From assembly GCA_002928515.1 (NCBI GenBank), contig PERI01000001.1:186001-250000 (forward strand): a stretch of 64,000 nt of DNA, in the 5' to 3' direction. The notes under the pieces were generated by a model. The model saw only the letters and a program-made list of their open reading frames with translations, was not told the DNA's origin and did no database searches. Both the position numbers and the translations under genes were made by a program. Every line of letters begins with the position of its first letter. Position 1 is the stretch's first letter. Positions 9,265-18,406 of the stretch are shown piece by piece. Source of the DNA: Hyphomicrobium sp. (GTDB lineage: Bacteria; Pseudomonadota; Alphaproteobacteria; Rhizobiales; Hyphomicrobiaceae).

Positions 9265-9686
9265 TCCCGAACGCACCCTCAACGAGCCAAATATTCATCC
9301 AGATGTTTGCAAGCTTGGCTGACCATAATGTCAACTTGGGCTTTGCTGGATCGAGCGCTTAATACGTCGCCCTTCCAGCAAGCGAACACTGAATAACTCC
9401 TATGATGAGGCTACCAGACAATGTTTAACTGCGGCAATGGTGCGGCTAACCCCAAGCTGATACAACGCTGTGGATGTTGCACCAATTCAACGCTTTTTTG
9501 ATATTTGGCGTGGTCGAGTTGTGTGTATTCCCTTTAAAGGGTGCATTTACCAGACCTCGAGCGTCAGGCCCATAGTTCACACAAAATCGGCTATCATCTT
9601 TGGATACGGCATAGTCATTGAAATCTTGCCGTTTGGCCATCACTCTCAAAGTGATGCCGGTAATTCATGATGTGCAAAGGAAGTCG
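9265..9686. other. Intergenic region between L,D-transpeptidase and panB
   Basis: About 420 bases without a supported gene. It serves as the shared upstream region of two divergent genes. The only clear structure is a perfect 12-base palindrome, CCCTTTAAAGGG, at 9530-9541, which could be a regulator site or nothing. No tRNA and no strong promoter were seen. Confidence 0.5.
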
Positions 9687-10574
9687 ATGTCAGTCCAGGT
9701 TCCGCGTCGGCGATTGATGGCGCCAGACATTAGTGCTCGCAAGGGAGGTGTGCCCATAGTGGCGCTGACGTCCTATCATGCGCACACTGCTGCCATTGCC
9801 GATGCTCATTGCGATTTTTTGCTTGTTGGCGATAGCCTCGGCATGGTGATGCACGGCTATGAAACAACTGTTCCTGTCCCGCTCGACTTGATGATCATGC
9901 ACGCACGCGCGGTTGTTCGCGGATCAAAAAAAGCATTGGTCGTGGTCGATATGCCCTTTGGTACGTATGAAGAGAGCCCGCCGGTCGCGTTTAGAAATGC
10001 GGCTCGCGTCATGAAGGAAACCGATTGCGGTGCCGTGAAGCTTGAAGGTGGTCAACGTATGGCGGAGACCATCCGTTATCTCGTCGATCGAGGTATTCCG
10101 GTGATGGCGCATATCGGACTTACGCCGCAATCGATTCATGTCTTGGGCGGGTTCAAGACGCAAGGTCGCAACGTCGATCAATGGGCTAATATCGAAAATG
10201 ATGCGCGCGTCGTGAGCGACTCTGGTGCATTCGCGGTTGTGCTCGAAGCGATGGCCGCGCCACTTGCCGAGCGTATTACCAAGGCCATACCAGTTCCGAC
10301 GATTGGCATTGGGGCATCACCAGGTTGCGACGGCCAAGTTCTGGTCATGGAAGATATGCTGGGTCTGTCGCCGCGTGTGCCGAAATTCGTCAAAGAGTTC
10401 GGTGCCATTGGCAAAGCCATTGACCGGGCGATCGGACTTTATGCCGATGAAGTGCGCGCGCGGACATTTCCAGCCTCTGAGCACACCTATTCCGTCAAAG
10501 GCAGTGAGCCTGAGCCTGTGGAGACTGTAAGCCCTGCCCGAGCCACGAAAAAGCCTCGGAGTCCGAGCACTTGA
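9687..10574 (+). CDS. panB: 3-methyl-2-oxobutanoate hydroxymethyltransferase
   Basis: First committed step of pantothenate synthesis: transfers a hydroxymethyl group from methylene-tetrahydrofolate to alpha-ketoisovalerate, giving ketopantoate. Family motifs are [33 protein letters not shown] and [25 protein letters not shown] lies toward the C-terminus. It has 295 residues, slightly longer than usual because of a Pro/Thr-rich tail. The start is set at ATG 9687 behind AAAGGAAG (9676-9683) rather than 23 codons upstream. panC is not adjacent. Confidence 0.95.
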   Translation: MSVQVPRRRLMAPDISARKGGVPIVALTSYHAHTAAIADAHCDFLLVGDSLGMVMHGYETTVPVPLDLMIMHARAVVRGSKKALVVVDMPFGTYEESPPVAFRNAARVMKETDCGAVKLEGGQRMAETIRYLVDRGIPVMAHIGLTPQSIHVLGGFKTQGRNVDQWANIENDARVVSDSGAFAVVLEAMAAPLAERITKAIPVPTIGIGASPGCDGQVLVMEDMLGLSPRVPKFVKEFGAIGKAIDRAIGLYADEVRARTFPASEHTYSVKGSEPEPVETVSPARATKKPRSPST

Positions 10575-10743
10575 TGAGTTTGCGGCGGCAAGAAGCGAGG
10601 TCTGTCAACGGCTGGCCGCGCTTAAGAACAATCAGGCCCTTGCCCTGGCTCGCTGCTTGGTTATGTATGCCGGTCTTTACCGCCTAAATTCATTAAGATT
10701 GGTTCAAACCACGGCGGGCGAAACTGGGAGATTTGGGACACTT

Positions 10744-11517
10744 ATGGCCGACGACAACGATAGCCTGCTGCGGGAAGTTCAAGAAGAGCTACGCCGCGAA
10801 CAGATGCAGAGAATCTGGGAGCGCTATAACGGCATCATTATCGGTGCCGGCGCGCTGATCGTTTTTGCTGTTGGCGGTTACACTTACATGAAAAACAGCC
10901 GCATCGCGGAGGCTGAAGCGCGTGGTGCCGAGTACGCCTCTGCGTTGCAATTGTCAGAAGCGAAGAATGCGGATGCCGCACTTGCTTCATTTGAAAAGAT
11001 AGCAGCAAGCAGCTCATCTGGTTACAGCGCCCTTGCAAAGCTCCACCTAGCTGGGGCCCAGGTCAAAGCCGATAAATCTGCTGATGCACTCAAGACTTAC
11101 GAGGCATTGGCCGCCGATACTTCTGCGGATCCACTGCTCAGGGATTTTGCAAAACTTCAGGCTGCTTCGCTCAGGTTGTCGGATGCTGACTTTACCGAGA
11201 TACAGAATCGTCTGACAACATTGGCATCAGACGGCAGTGCATACCGCACGAGTGCCAATGAATTGTTGGGATTGTCGGCCTTTAAAGAGCAGAAATATTC
11301 TGAGGCGCGTAAGTATCTCGAACCGCTCCTGATCGATCCGAAAGCATCGGCGGCGATACAGGATCGCATCAAGATTATCCTGGCTCAAATTGCTTCAGCA
11401 GAAGTCGCACAGGCGCAACCTGCTTCCGCAGAGCCTTCCAAATCTGAGCCTGCAACATCTGGTGCGCTGCCGACGAAAGAAGAGCCAGACAAGACAACGG
11501 ACCAAGACAAGAAATAG
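10744..11517 (+). CDS. YfgM-like tetratricopeptide membrane protein
   Basis: 257 residues: a short cytoplasmic N-terminus, one membrane helix (about 29-47) and a periplasmic TPR-like domain, then a Pro/Glu/Lys-rich tail. This is the layout of YfgM, which in E. coli works with PpiD at the SecYEG translocon. The gene order yfgM-bamB-der is conserved from gammaproteobacteria and supports the call. The start is ATG 10744; the open frame extends 29 codons further upstream without support. Confidence 0.8.
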   Translation: MADDNDSLLREVQEELRREQMQRIWERYNGIIIGAGALIVFAVGGYTYMKNSRIAEAEARGAEYASALQLSEAKNADAALASFEKIAASSSSGYSALAKLHLAGAQVKADKSADALKTYEALAADTSADPLLRDFAKLQAASLRLSDADFTEIQNRLTTLASDGSAYRTSANELLGLSAFKEQKYSEARKYLEPLLIDPKASAAIQDRIKIILAQIASAEVAQAQPASAEPSKSEPATSGALPTKEEPDKTTDQDKK

Positions 11518-11555
11518 GCAATCCGGCCCAAAATCTGAACTCTGGGGAGACGGCA

Positions 11556-12905
11556 TTGAAAACGAGCGGCGATATTGGGATCAGGTCCCTCGTGCGATGG
11601 GCGGTCAGCGCTTTCGCCGCCGTTTGTCTGTCAGGGTGCGCGGGAGATGGTCCCACGTTGCCCAAAATCTCTGATCTCAATCCGTTTGCAGAAAAACAAC
11701 AGCCTCTGCCGGGTCGGCGCGTCGCACTCGTGCAAACGACCGAGAGTATCTCCAACAATTTAGCCGAGGCCACCGGCCCAATCGTTCTACCGCCGCAGGT
11801 CGCCAACGAGTCATGGGCGCAGCCAGGTGGTGAAGCCTCTAATGCACCGGGTCACCTCGCGCTCAATGGAGCACCGCGTCAGGTTTGGAGTGGGAGCGCG
11901 GGGGAAGGGTCGTCTAAATCCGCGCGCATCATGGCAAGTCCGATCGTCTATGATGGCCGCGTTTATACGTTAGATGCTGGTGGGCAGGTGACGGGGTTCT
12001 CCCTATCGGGCGGCAAGACTTTTCAAATTCAGACGATCCCTGAAAATGAAGCCGGATCTGGCGGTCATGGCGGAGGATTGGCCGCCGACGGCGGTCGTCT
12101 TTATGTTGCCAACGGTTTTGGTGTCGTCGCAGCGCTTGACCCACAATCTGGCAAAGTGATTTGGCAAAAGAATCTTGGTGTTCCAGTTCGTGCAGCGCCT
12201 ACGGCTTCTGGTGACCGTCTGTTTGTCATAACTGTACAGGGTCGGTTTTATTGCCTGAGTGGCGCCGATGGTGCTGAACTTTGGTCGGCGCGTGGTCTGC
12301 CGCAGCCCGCCAGTCTCATGAACAGCACAAGTCCTGCTGTGTCTGGCGATATCGTCGTCGTCCCATATCCCTCAGGCGACGTCATGGCATTGAAGATTTC
12401 CGATGGGACACCTGTCTGGTCTGAGAACTTGGCGCGCACGCGGCAAACGTCGCAGTTGGCATCTATGAGCGATGCGGCGCGTCCAGCGATCGATGGAGGA
12501 ACAGTATTCGCTGTCGGTCATGCTGGTCGCATGGTGGCCACGCAGATCTCTACGGGCGAACGACTCTGGTCGATCAACGTTCCTGGTACGCAGACGCCGT
12601 GGGTGGCTGGTGACACGGTTTATGTCGTCGATACTCAGGGCAAGCTCATGGCTTTGTCGCGCGGTGATGGCAAAACGCGATGGACCGCGCAATTGCCAGA
12701 TTCCAAAACTTGGTCTGGCCCAGTGTTAGCTGGCGGAACGCTGTGGCTGGCTTCCAATAAAGGTAAAGTCATCGGTGTCGATCCGGCATCTGGGACCATC
12801 GGTAGCCAAGTTGACGTCGGTGATCCGGTCTATATTGCGCCTATCGTGGCGCAAGGCCGCATGTTCGTGCTGACGGATACGGCAAAACTGGTCGCTCTGA
12901 ACTAA
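11556..12905 (+). CDS. bamB: Outer membrane assembly lipoprotein BamB
   Basis: 449 residues. The signal peptide ends in a lipobox LSGC with Cys28 as the lipidated residue. The rest is an eight-bladed PQQ-type beta-propeller with repeated motifs such as LDPQSGKVIWQ and ISTGERLWS. BamB is the accessory lipoprotein of the BAM complex that folds outer membrane proteins. The start is TTG 11556, six bases after GGGGAG (11544-11549). It sits between a yfgM-like gene and der as in other proteobacteria and ends in an intrinsic terminator. Confidence 0.92.
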   Translation: MKTSGDIGIRSLVRWAVSAFAAVCLSGCAGDGPTLPKISDLNPFAEKQQPLPGRRVALVQTTESISNNLAEATGPIVLPPQVANESWAQPGGEASNAPGHLALNGAPRQVWSGSAGEGSSKSARIMASPIVYDGRVYTLDAGGQVTGFSLSGGKTFQIQTIPENEAGSGGHGGGLAADGGRLYVANGFGVVAALDPQSGKVIWQKNLGVPVRAAPTASGDRLFVITVQGRFYCLSGADGAELWSARGLPQPASLMNSTSPAVSGDIVVVPYPSGDVMALKISDGTPVWSENLARTRQTSQLASMSDAARPAIDGGTVFAVGHAGRMVATQISTGERLWSINVPGTQTPWVAGDTVYVVDTQGKLMALSRGDGKTRWTAQLPDSKTWSGPVLAGGTLWLASNKGKVIGVDPASGTIGSQVDVGDPVYIAPIVAQGRMFVLTDTAKLVALN

Positions 12906-12931
12906 TAAATGGGCTACAAACACGCCTGTGA

Positions 12932-12960
12932 ACGGCCCCTTCAAGGGGCCGTCATTGTTT
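12932..12960 (+). terminator. Intrinsic terminator after bamB
   Basis: Eight-base GC-rich stem ACGGCCCC (12932-12939) and GGGGCCGT (12945-12952) with loop TTCAA, followed by CATTGTTT. It lies 27 bases after the bamB stop and separates it from der. Confidence 0.88.
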
Positions 12961-13030
12961 TCGATCCTGACGATTTATTTGTGTGCAGCGGGCATCATGC
13001 CCGAGTGCACCTGCCGGTTATCAATCCACT

Positions 13031-14428
13031 ATGAGCCAAAATCCACTGGTCGCAATTGTTGGGCGTCCGAACGTCGGCAAATCGACGTTGTTCAATCGTT
13101 TGACCGGCAGTCGTGATGCGCTGGTGTCGGACATACCTGGTCTGACGCGCGACCGGCGCGAAGGCGTCGTCGATCTCGGCGGGCCTCACGTGCGTTTGTG
13201 CGATACTGCAGGTCTTGAGGATGCGCGCGCTGGTTCCATCGCGGACCGCATGCGAAAGCAGACGGAAAAAGCTATCGCCGATGCCAACCTTATCTTGTTT
13301 GTGGTCGATGCGCGCGCTGGCGTGACACCTAGCGATACCGCGTTTGCGCGCGTGGCACGCGAAAGCGGCAAGCCAGTGATCTTGGTGGCTAACAAAGCTG
13401 AAGGGCGTCAAGGCGAAGAAGGGTTTTACGACGCGTTCGCTCTTGGATTTGGTGCGCCGCTGGCCATATCTGCTGAGCACGGTGAAGGGATTGGCGACCT
13501 TATTGCGGATATCGCTGCCGCCCTCGGCTTGACGTTGCCCGTTCGCACGCGAAAGGGTCGTCGGGACATGAAGTCTGGCGAGCAGGCTGACGTTGACGAA
13601 GCTTCAGCCGAGGCGTCTTTGAAGCCGATCCGGGTTGCTATCGTTGGGCGACCGAATGCCGGGAAATCGACGCTGGTCAACGCTCTGCTTGGTGAAGATC
13701 GTATGATCACTGGGCCAGAGCCGGGTTTGACGCGCGATAGCGTGGCGAGCGATATCGATTACCAAGGCCGTCCTATTCGCTTGGTCGATACCGCGGGATT
13801 GCGGCGTAAGGTTCGGATTACGGATCTGGCTGAGAAGCTATCGGCAAGCGACGCCGTGCGGACCATACGTTTCGCTGAAGTTGTTGTGCTGTTGATCGAC
13901 GCTGAGCGTCCATTCGAGAAACAAGATCTCACAATCGGGTCGATGGTGACTGAGGAAGGCCGTTCGTTAGTTATTGCCGTCAACAAATGGGATCTTGTCA
14001 TCGATAAGCAGAAAATGTTGCGCGAGTTGAAAGAGACACTGGCCGAAAGTTTGGCTCAGGTTCCTGGCGTAGCGCTCGTGACGATTTCAGCGCGCGCAGA
14101 AAAGGGTCTTGATGCCTTGATGGCGGCGATCGTCAAAAGTTATGAATTATGGAACCGTCGCGTGCCGACGTCGCAACTCAATCGCTGGCTCGATGAGGCG
14201 CTGTCGCGGCATGCGCCGCCTGCGGTTTCGGGTAAACGCATAAAGATACGTTATATGACGCAGGCATCGACACGCCCGCCGACGTTCGTGGCGTTTTGTC
14301 AGCGGGCTGAGGCTATGCCGAAATCATACTTGAAATATCTGACGAACTCGCTGCGCGATGCATTTGATTTGCCAGGCGTGCCTATTCGTCTCAACTTGCG
14401 TAAGGGTGACAATCCTTTCGCGAAATAG
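13031..14428 (+). CDS. der: Ribosome assembly GTPase Der (EngA)
   Basis: 465 residues with two tandem GTPase domains and a C-terminal KH-like domain. The first domain has GRPNVGKST, DTAG and NKAE (in place of the usual NKxD). The second has GRPNAGKST, DTAG and NKWD. Der is needed for 50S subunit maturation. The start is set at ATG 13031, which gives the conserved N-terminus just before the first P-loop; the frame is open 16 codons further upstream. Confidence 0.96.
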   Translation: MSQNPLVAIVGRPNVGKSTLFNRLTGSRDALVSDIPGLTRDRREGVVDLGGPHVRLCDTAGLEDARAGSIADRMRKQTEKAIADANLILFVVDARAGVTPSDTAFARVARESGKPVILVANKAEGRQGEEGFYDAFALGFGAPLAISAEHGEGIGDLIADIAAALGLTLPVRTRKGRRDMKSGEQADVDEASAEASLKPIRVAIVGRPNAGKSTLVNALLGEDRMITGPEPGLTRDSVASDIDYQGRPIRLVDTAGLRRKVRITDLAEKLSASDAVRTIRFAEVVVLLIDAERPFEKQDLTIGSMVTEEGRSLVIAVNKWDLVIDKQKMLRELKETLAESLAQVPGVALVTISARAEKGLDALMAAIVKSYELWNRRVPTSQLNRWLDEALSRHAPPAVSGKRIKIRYMTQASTRPPTFVAFCQRAEAMPKSYLKYLTNSLRDAFDLPGVPIRLNLRKGDNPFAK

Positions 14429-14612
14429 TTGCAGTGGCGGAGATTGTCGCAGCGCGGCATTGTGGTCTGGATGCGCCGCATGAGCGCCATTTTTCATCAC
14501 CATGTGCACGACGAGCTTTGGCGCGATAACGCTGTTGTTAAAACGAACGAAGCAGTATTTCCTGCAGTGGCTGCTTGAAGCTTGTTGCAGTAGAGCATGA
14601 GGATAATAACGC

Positions 14613-14885
14613 ATGACTATCGCGACAACGAAGAGCACGCTTGGAGTTCTTGCATTGAGTTTAGCAGCGCTGACTACACTTGGCGCACACTCAGAAGCGC
14701 TCGCTTATTCTAAGAAAGTACGCGCTGCGTGCGCGGGCGATCATCAAAACTTTTGCGCACAGTACGTGCCAGAAAGCGCTCAAGCGCGCCGTTGCTTCGA
14801 AAGCAACCGTAAGGGGCTCACTAAGCAATGCGTATCAGCTCTGATCGATGCTGGGGAAGTTCCGGCCAAATATCTAAAGAAGTAA
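14613..14885 (+). CDS. Small secreted cysteine-rich repeat protein
   Basis: 90 residues: a signal peptide (about 1-31) and a short mature part with four cysteines (CAGDHQNFC, RRCFES, KQCVSAL). The spacing resembles one unit of the GLG1-type cysteine-rich repeat found in small periplasmic proteins of alphaproteobacteria. Function is unknown. A GAGGAT element precedes the ATG. Confidence 0.7.
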   Translation: MTIATTKSTLGVLALSLAALTTLGAHSEALAYSKKVRAACAGDHQNFCAQYVPESAQARRCFESNRKGLTKQCVSALIDAGEVPAKYLKK

Positions 14886-14900
14886 AGATTTGAGATCGCA

Positions 14901-14952
14901 GCGGGTGGGAGACAACAGCAAACTGAAGAAAGCTGTCGCACTCACCACCCGC
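14901..14952 (+). other. Long-range stem-loop downstream of the cysteine-rich gene
   Basis: Arms GCGGGTGG (14901-14908) and CCACCCGC (14945-14952) enclose a smaller ACAGC/GCTGT pairing. It may stabilise or end the upstream mRNA. There is no T run, so it is not a standard terminator. Confidence 0.35.
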
Positions 14953-15070
14953 ACGGGGCGTCAGCCGCATCCACTGGCGCCGCTCCGGATAACCTAAATG
15001 GTATCGTTCAAGCCTGATTCAAGACCCAACGGATTTGTACTTTTGCGGTCGGGTCAGCTAAAACTCAGGC

Positions 15071-15532
15071 ATGACGACAGCCGCCGCAGACGTGCTCTTC
15101 TATCACCTCGAACACCAGCCGCTTGAACGCGTGTTGCCGAGCCTTGTCGAGAAAACGCTGGCACGCGGTTGGAGGGCGGTGATCCAAGCCGGTAGTGAAG
15201 AGCGCTTGGCAGCGCTCGATGTTATGCTTTGGACTTATGCTGAAGATAGCTTTCTTCCTCATGGAACAGCAAAAGCGGGACATTCGAACGAGCAGCCCGT
15301 GTATCTCACGATTGGTTCTGAAACTCCAAACGGTGCAGGCGTTCGTTTTCTTGTCGATGGTGCAACGGCTGAATCCTTCAGCGGCATCGAAAGGCTGGTT
15401 TATCTGTTTGACGGTCGCGATGAAGAGGCTGTTTCGTCGGCTCGGTCTGAGTGGAAAGCTGCTAAGGCAGCAGGCTGCGCTGTGAGTTATTGGCAGCAAA
15501 ACGAGAGCGGACGTTGGGAGAACAAGGCTTAA
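15071..15532 (+). CDS. holC: DNA polymerase III chi subunit
   Basis: 153 residues, usual size for HolC, which links the polymerase III clamp loader to single-strand binding protein. Recognised from the N-terminal VLFYHLEHQPLERVLPSLVE, the central RAVIQAGSEERLAALD and the C-terminal ERLVYLFDGRDEEAV segments. holD is often absent in alphaproteobacteria. It stands alone, 50 bases before rlmJ on the same strand. Confidence 0.88.
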   Translation: MTTAAADVLFYHLEHQPLERVLPSLVEKTLARGWRAVIQAGSEERLAALDVMLWTYAEDSFLPHGTAKAGHSNEQPVYLTIGSETPNGAGVRFLVDGATAESFSGIERLVYLFDGRDEEAVSSARSEWKAAKAAGCAVSYWQQNESGRWENKA

Positions 15533-15582
15533 TATCGAACTGAGCTTGACAGCGATACGATGAGCCGTTTCTTGCCCTGATC

Positions 15583-16434
15583 ATGAACTATAGACATGCT
15601 TATCATGCAGGCAATTTTGCCGATGTTTTTAAACATGCGGTGCTGGCGCGCATACTTACATATATGAAATTGAAGCCGCAGCCGTTTCGCGTAATCGATA
15701 CGCATGCGGGTGCTGGGCGTTATGATCTGACAGGTGTCGAAGCCGGTAAGACCGGCGAATGGCGCGATGGGATTGCCCGAGTGTTGGCGGTGAACCACGA
15801 TAACCAAGTTGCAAGTTTGCTCGCGCCATATCTGGATGCCGTAGCGGCTGTTAACGCAGACCGTCAATCAGGAGAACTCACCTTCTACCCAGGCAGTCCT
15901 GTCATTGCGCGGCATCTAATGCGCTATGACGATTATCTGGTCGCCAATGAATGTCATCCTGAAGATGCGGAGTTGCTCTCGGCAGAATTTCGCAATGTGC
16001 ACGCTACAAAAATTCTCAAGCTCGATGGTTGGCAAGCGATCAAGTCGTTGTTGCCTCCCAAGGAGCGGCGTGGATTGGTTCTGATCGATCCGCCCTTTGA
16101 GAAGGCCAACGAATTTCAGATTTTGGCGGACGGGCTGATGGAAGGGTTGCGTCGGTTTGAGACCGGCACGTTTTTGATTTGGTATCCGATCAAAGATATG
16201 GCTGCTGCCAATCGGCTCGTGGCCATGGTTCATGATCGTCCGCGCACCAAGTATCTGGATACGCGTTTGGCCATATCTGACCCATTTCCTGGTCTTGGCC
16301 TTACTCATACGGGCCTATTGGTCATCAACCCGCCATTTACGCTAAGGGCCGAGTTGGAAGTCATAGGGCCTGCACTGGCTGAAATTTTGGCAGAAGGCAC
16401 AGGGGCGGGTTTTCATCTTGAAACGCATGATTAG
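15583..16434 (+). CDS. rlmJ: 23S rRNA (adenine2030-N6)-methyltransferase
   Basis: 283 residues. The signature N-terminus NYRHAYHAGNFADVFKH, the SAM-binding DTHAGAGRY (about residues 40-48) and the catalytic loop IDPPFE (about 168-173) mark RlmJ, which methylates A2030 of 23S rRNA. Length is normal. Confidence 0.93.
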   Translation: MNYRHAYHAGNFADVFKHAVLARILTYMKLKPQPFRVIDTHAGAGRYDLTGVEAGKTGEWRDGIARVLAVNHDNQVASLLAPYLDAVAAVNADRQSGELTFYPGSPVIARHLMRYDDYLVANECHPEDAELLSAEFRNVHATKILKLDGWQAIKSLLPPKERRGLVLIDPPFEKANEFQILADGLMEGLRRFETGTFLIWYPIKDMAAANRLVAMVHDRPRTKYLDTRLAISDPFPGLGLTHTGLLVINPPFTLRAELEVIGPALAEILAEGTGAGFHLETHD

Positions 16435-16689
16435 GCGTTAGAAGTTTGCGTAGATGCGGTATTTCAACTTGCGCGCGTGCGGCGTTCCTGGATAAATTGT
16501 CGCAGTTTGGGTGGGCGGCAGCCGGGCATCGACCGGTCGCGCTTATCGTCTGGGCGCGTCTGCGTCCCACAACGGTGGAGTGCGAGCGGTCGCAGCGCGG
16601 TGTTTGCGGTCTGCCACGATGCGCGCACCGTTCGAGACATTGCATTGACGTCTCCGGATCCGCATTGGGACTGCGCAAGGAGATGCGGC
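16435..16689 (+). promoter_or_regulatory. Leader region of the cold-shock gene
   Basis: 255 bases between rlmJ and the cold-shock gene with no supported gene. Long 5' leaders are common for cold-shock genes and can fold differently with temperature, but I did not identify a promoter or a specific structure, so its role is inferred from position only. Confidence 0.35.
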
Positions 16690-16905
16690 ATGCGCCAAAC
16701 AGGTACCGTCAAGTTCTACAATTCGCAAAAAGGGTATGGCTTTATTAAGCCAGATGATGGCGGCAACGATGTGTTCGTGCACGTCACCGCTGTCGAGAGA
16801 TCAGGCATCGGCGATTTAAATGAGGGCATGCGCATCTCGTTTGAAACTGAACCCGATAAGCGGGGTAAAGGTCCCAAGGCTGTTGATCTTCAGCAGGCTA
16901 GCTGA
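16690..16905 (+). CDS. Cold-shock domain protein (CspA family)
   Basis: 71 residues, one OB-fold cold-shock domain with RNP1 KGYGFI (residues 14-19) and RNP2 VFVHV (28-32), an RNA chaperone fold. The start ATG 16690 lies seven bases after AAGGAG (16677-16682). An apparent 142-residue frame beginning at 16477 is only upstream read-through. Confidence 0.95.
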   Translation: MRQTGTVKFYNSQKGYGFIKPDDGGNDVFVHVTAVERSGIGDLNEGMRISFETEPDKRGKGPKAVDLQQAS

Positions 16906-17069
16906 GATTTAAGTCTGCAAGGGCTCGGACTGAGCGTGACCGCCGCGCCACGTTTGCTGTGCAAAACGATGAGTCATGCCGTCAACCTATGACTTGATTG
17001 ATGCAAGCGTCGTATTGGCCTGCAATGACTTGCATTCGTGATTAGTCCTCACAACAAGGAGTTTGAAAC

Positions 17070-17378
17070 ATGCTTCGCAAAACATCGTTGGCAGTGATGG
17101 CGGCTGTCGCAGGTGCAATGATGGCTGGCGGTCTGGCAACCGAGGCGTCGGCTAAAAACTGCGTTCCTAAGGCCGCAGAAGGCACCGGAGGAACTGAGGA
17201 AAATGCTAAGTTCCAAGTTTATGAAGCTTTGTTGCAAGCGACCGATTGGGGTGCATGGGCGGCTTGGATGGCCAACGGCACGACGCCTGGGTACAAAGTC
17301 AACACTGTCAAATACAGCTGCAAGAAGGGTGGCCTTGGCGTGACCTGTCGCGGACAGACCACGATCTGTAAGCTATAA
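17070..17378 (+). CDS. Small secreted protein of unknown function, paralog of the next gene
   Basis: 102 residues: a signal peptide ending near ASA (residue 28), then a mature domain with four cysteines. AAGGAG lies upstream of the ATG. The mature part resembles that of the next gene (initial Cys, a central helical segment, then an ANG-T, VKxxC and C-terminal Cys pattern). No function recognised. Confidence 0.7.
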   Translation: MLRKTSLAVMAAVAGAMMAGGLATEASAKNCVPKAAEGTGGTEENAKFQVYEALLQATDWGAWAAWMANGTTPGYKVNTVKYSCKKGGLGVTCRGQTTICKL

Positions 17379-17478
17379 GTTGCGGTTGGTTTTATCGTAC
17401 GCGTGTTGCAGCTATCATCGCAATGACAGCGAGCGGCTGATGCAAGCGTTGTTAGTTCTTTTGTCGGAGGATGGCACA

Positions 17479-17733
17479 ATGAAACGGATATGTATGACGC
17501 TGGTTGCAGGTTTCGCTTTCGTTGGCATGACTGGAACTTCCAATGCTGGCTGCGTGCAGGCTGGTGGCGAAGCAACGATGGTGACGCAAGATTTGGCAAA
17601 GTTCATGGCCAATGCTGCTTTGAACAATTCCATCAAAGCGAATGGGTGGACAGCGCAAGGTAGCGTGAAGATGACGTGCGACACGAACATGGGCTTGCCG
17701 CACTGCGTTGCTAAGCAAAAAGCCTGTTCGTAA
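17479..17733 (+). CDS. Small secreted protein of unknown function, paralog of the previous gene
   Basis: 84 residues with a signal peptide ending about SNA (residue 23) and four cysteines in the mature part. The start ATG 17479 is eight bases after GGAGG (17466-17470); the frame is open upstream but unsupported. It shares pattern and size with 17070-17378, so the two look like a tandem duplication that has diverged. A strong terminator follows. Confidence 0.7.
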   Translation: MKRICMTLVAGFAFVGMTGTSNAGCVQAGGEATMVTQDLAKFMANAALNNSIKANGWTAQGSVKMTCDTNMGLPHCVAKQKACS

Positions 17734-17760
17734 TTTCTATAATTGAGATTTTAGAAATCA

Positions 17761-17793
17761 GCTCGTCGGCGATGTGCCGGCGGGCTTTTTATT
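17761..17793 (+). terminator. Intrinsic terminator after the small secreted protein pair
   Basis: Ten-base stem GCTCGTCGGC (17761-17770) and GCCGGCGGGC (17776-17785) with two G-U pairs and loop GATGT, followed by TTTTTATTT. Confidence 0.9.
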
Positions 17794-17830
17794 TGGGTTC
17801 ATCGACAGTCTCATCACTCCTGATGAGATG

Positions 17831-18130
17831 TCATGGTGTTGTGTGTGATCGGAGCAGGCCGATAAGCCATAGAACCGATGCTCCGCCTAACCCTGCGCTT
17901 GCAATGTGCGCTAACATCGTAAGTGCGTCGGCTTTGCCAGTGCCGATCATCGGCAGATTGAATGCGGTGCTGAGAATTTGGCCACCCATGCCACCGCCGA
18001 CAATGCCAGCCAGCACTTTGCTGAAGACTGCCATATTCAAGCGTGAGTTCAGGCGCGAGCACATTGCTGCTGCGGTCATACTGCCGAAACAGCCGCCCAA
18101 AAGGTGCGCAATAAGCGTTGCAAAATCCAT
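17831..18130 (-). CDS. Small glycine-rich membrane protein of unknown function
   Basis: 99 residues with about three hydrophobic segments and a glycine-rich AGIVGGGMGGQ stretch. The start is set at ATG 18130; an ATG 13 codons upstream is possible and neither has a clear ribosome-binding site. The plus-strand frame over the same DNA (17772-18227) has no protein-like features. Convergent with the secreted protein pair. No function inferred. Confidence 0.55.
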   Translation of the reverse strand: MDFATLIAHLLGGCFGSMTAAAMCSRLNSRLNMAVFSKVLAGIVGGGMGGQILSTAFNLPMIGTGKADALTMLAHIASAGLGGASVLWLIGLLRSHTTP

Positions 18131-18406
18131 CAGGATAAAACCGATATGCGTGATGCTAGTACATCTCAATCTATGCAGAGACGCTGAACCGATGTCTTGT
18201 CGGCGATTTTGCTTATCGCGCCTATAGCCCGCAAAAGCGATTTATGTCGGCTTATGAACCAGCAAAATCTCGTGTCCGTTCATTTTTGCACACTGCTTTT
18301 TGCAACACATCCGACGTAATCTGGCCAAGTGCCCTGTTCAGGACATAGGGTTGCTGACTATAAAGTCAGGTTTAATGTTGGTTATTGCTCAAGCGGAGAC
18401 GTTCTG

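Noticed and set aside
17772-18227. 151-codon plus-strand open frame
   Set aside because: Overlaps a terminator and a minus-strand membrane protein gene with a more protein-like product; no ribosome-binding site.
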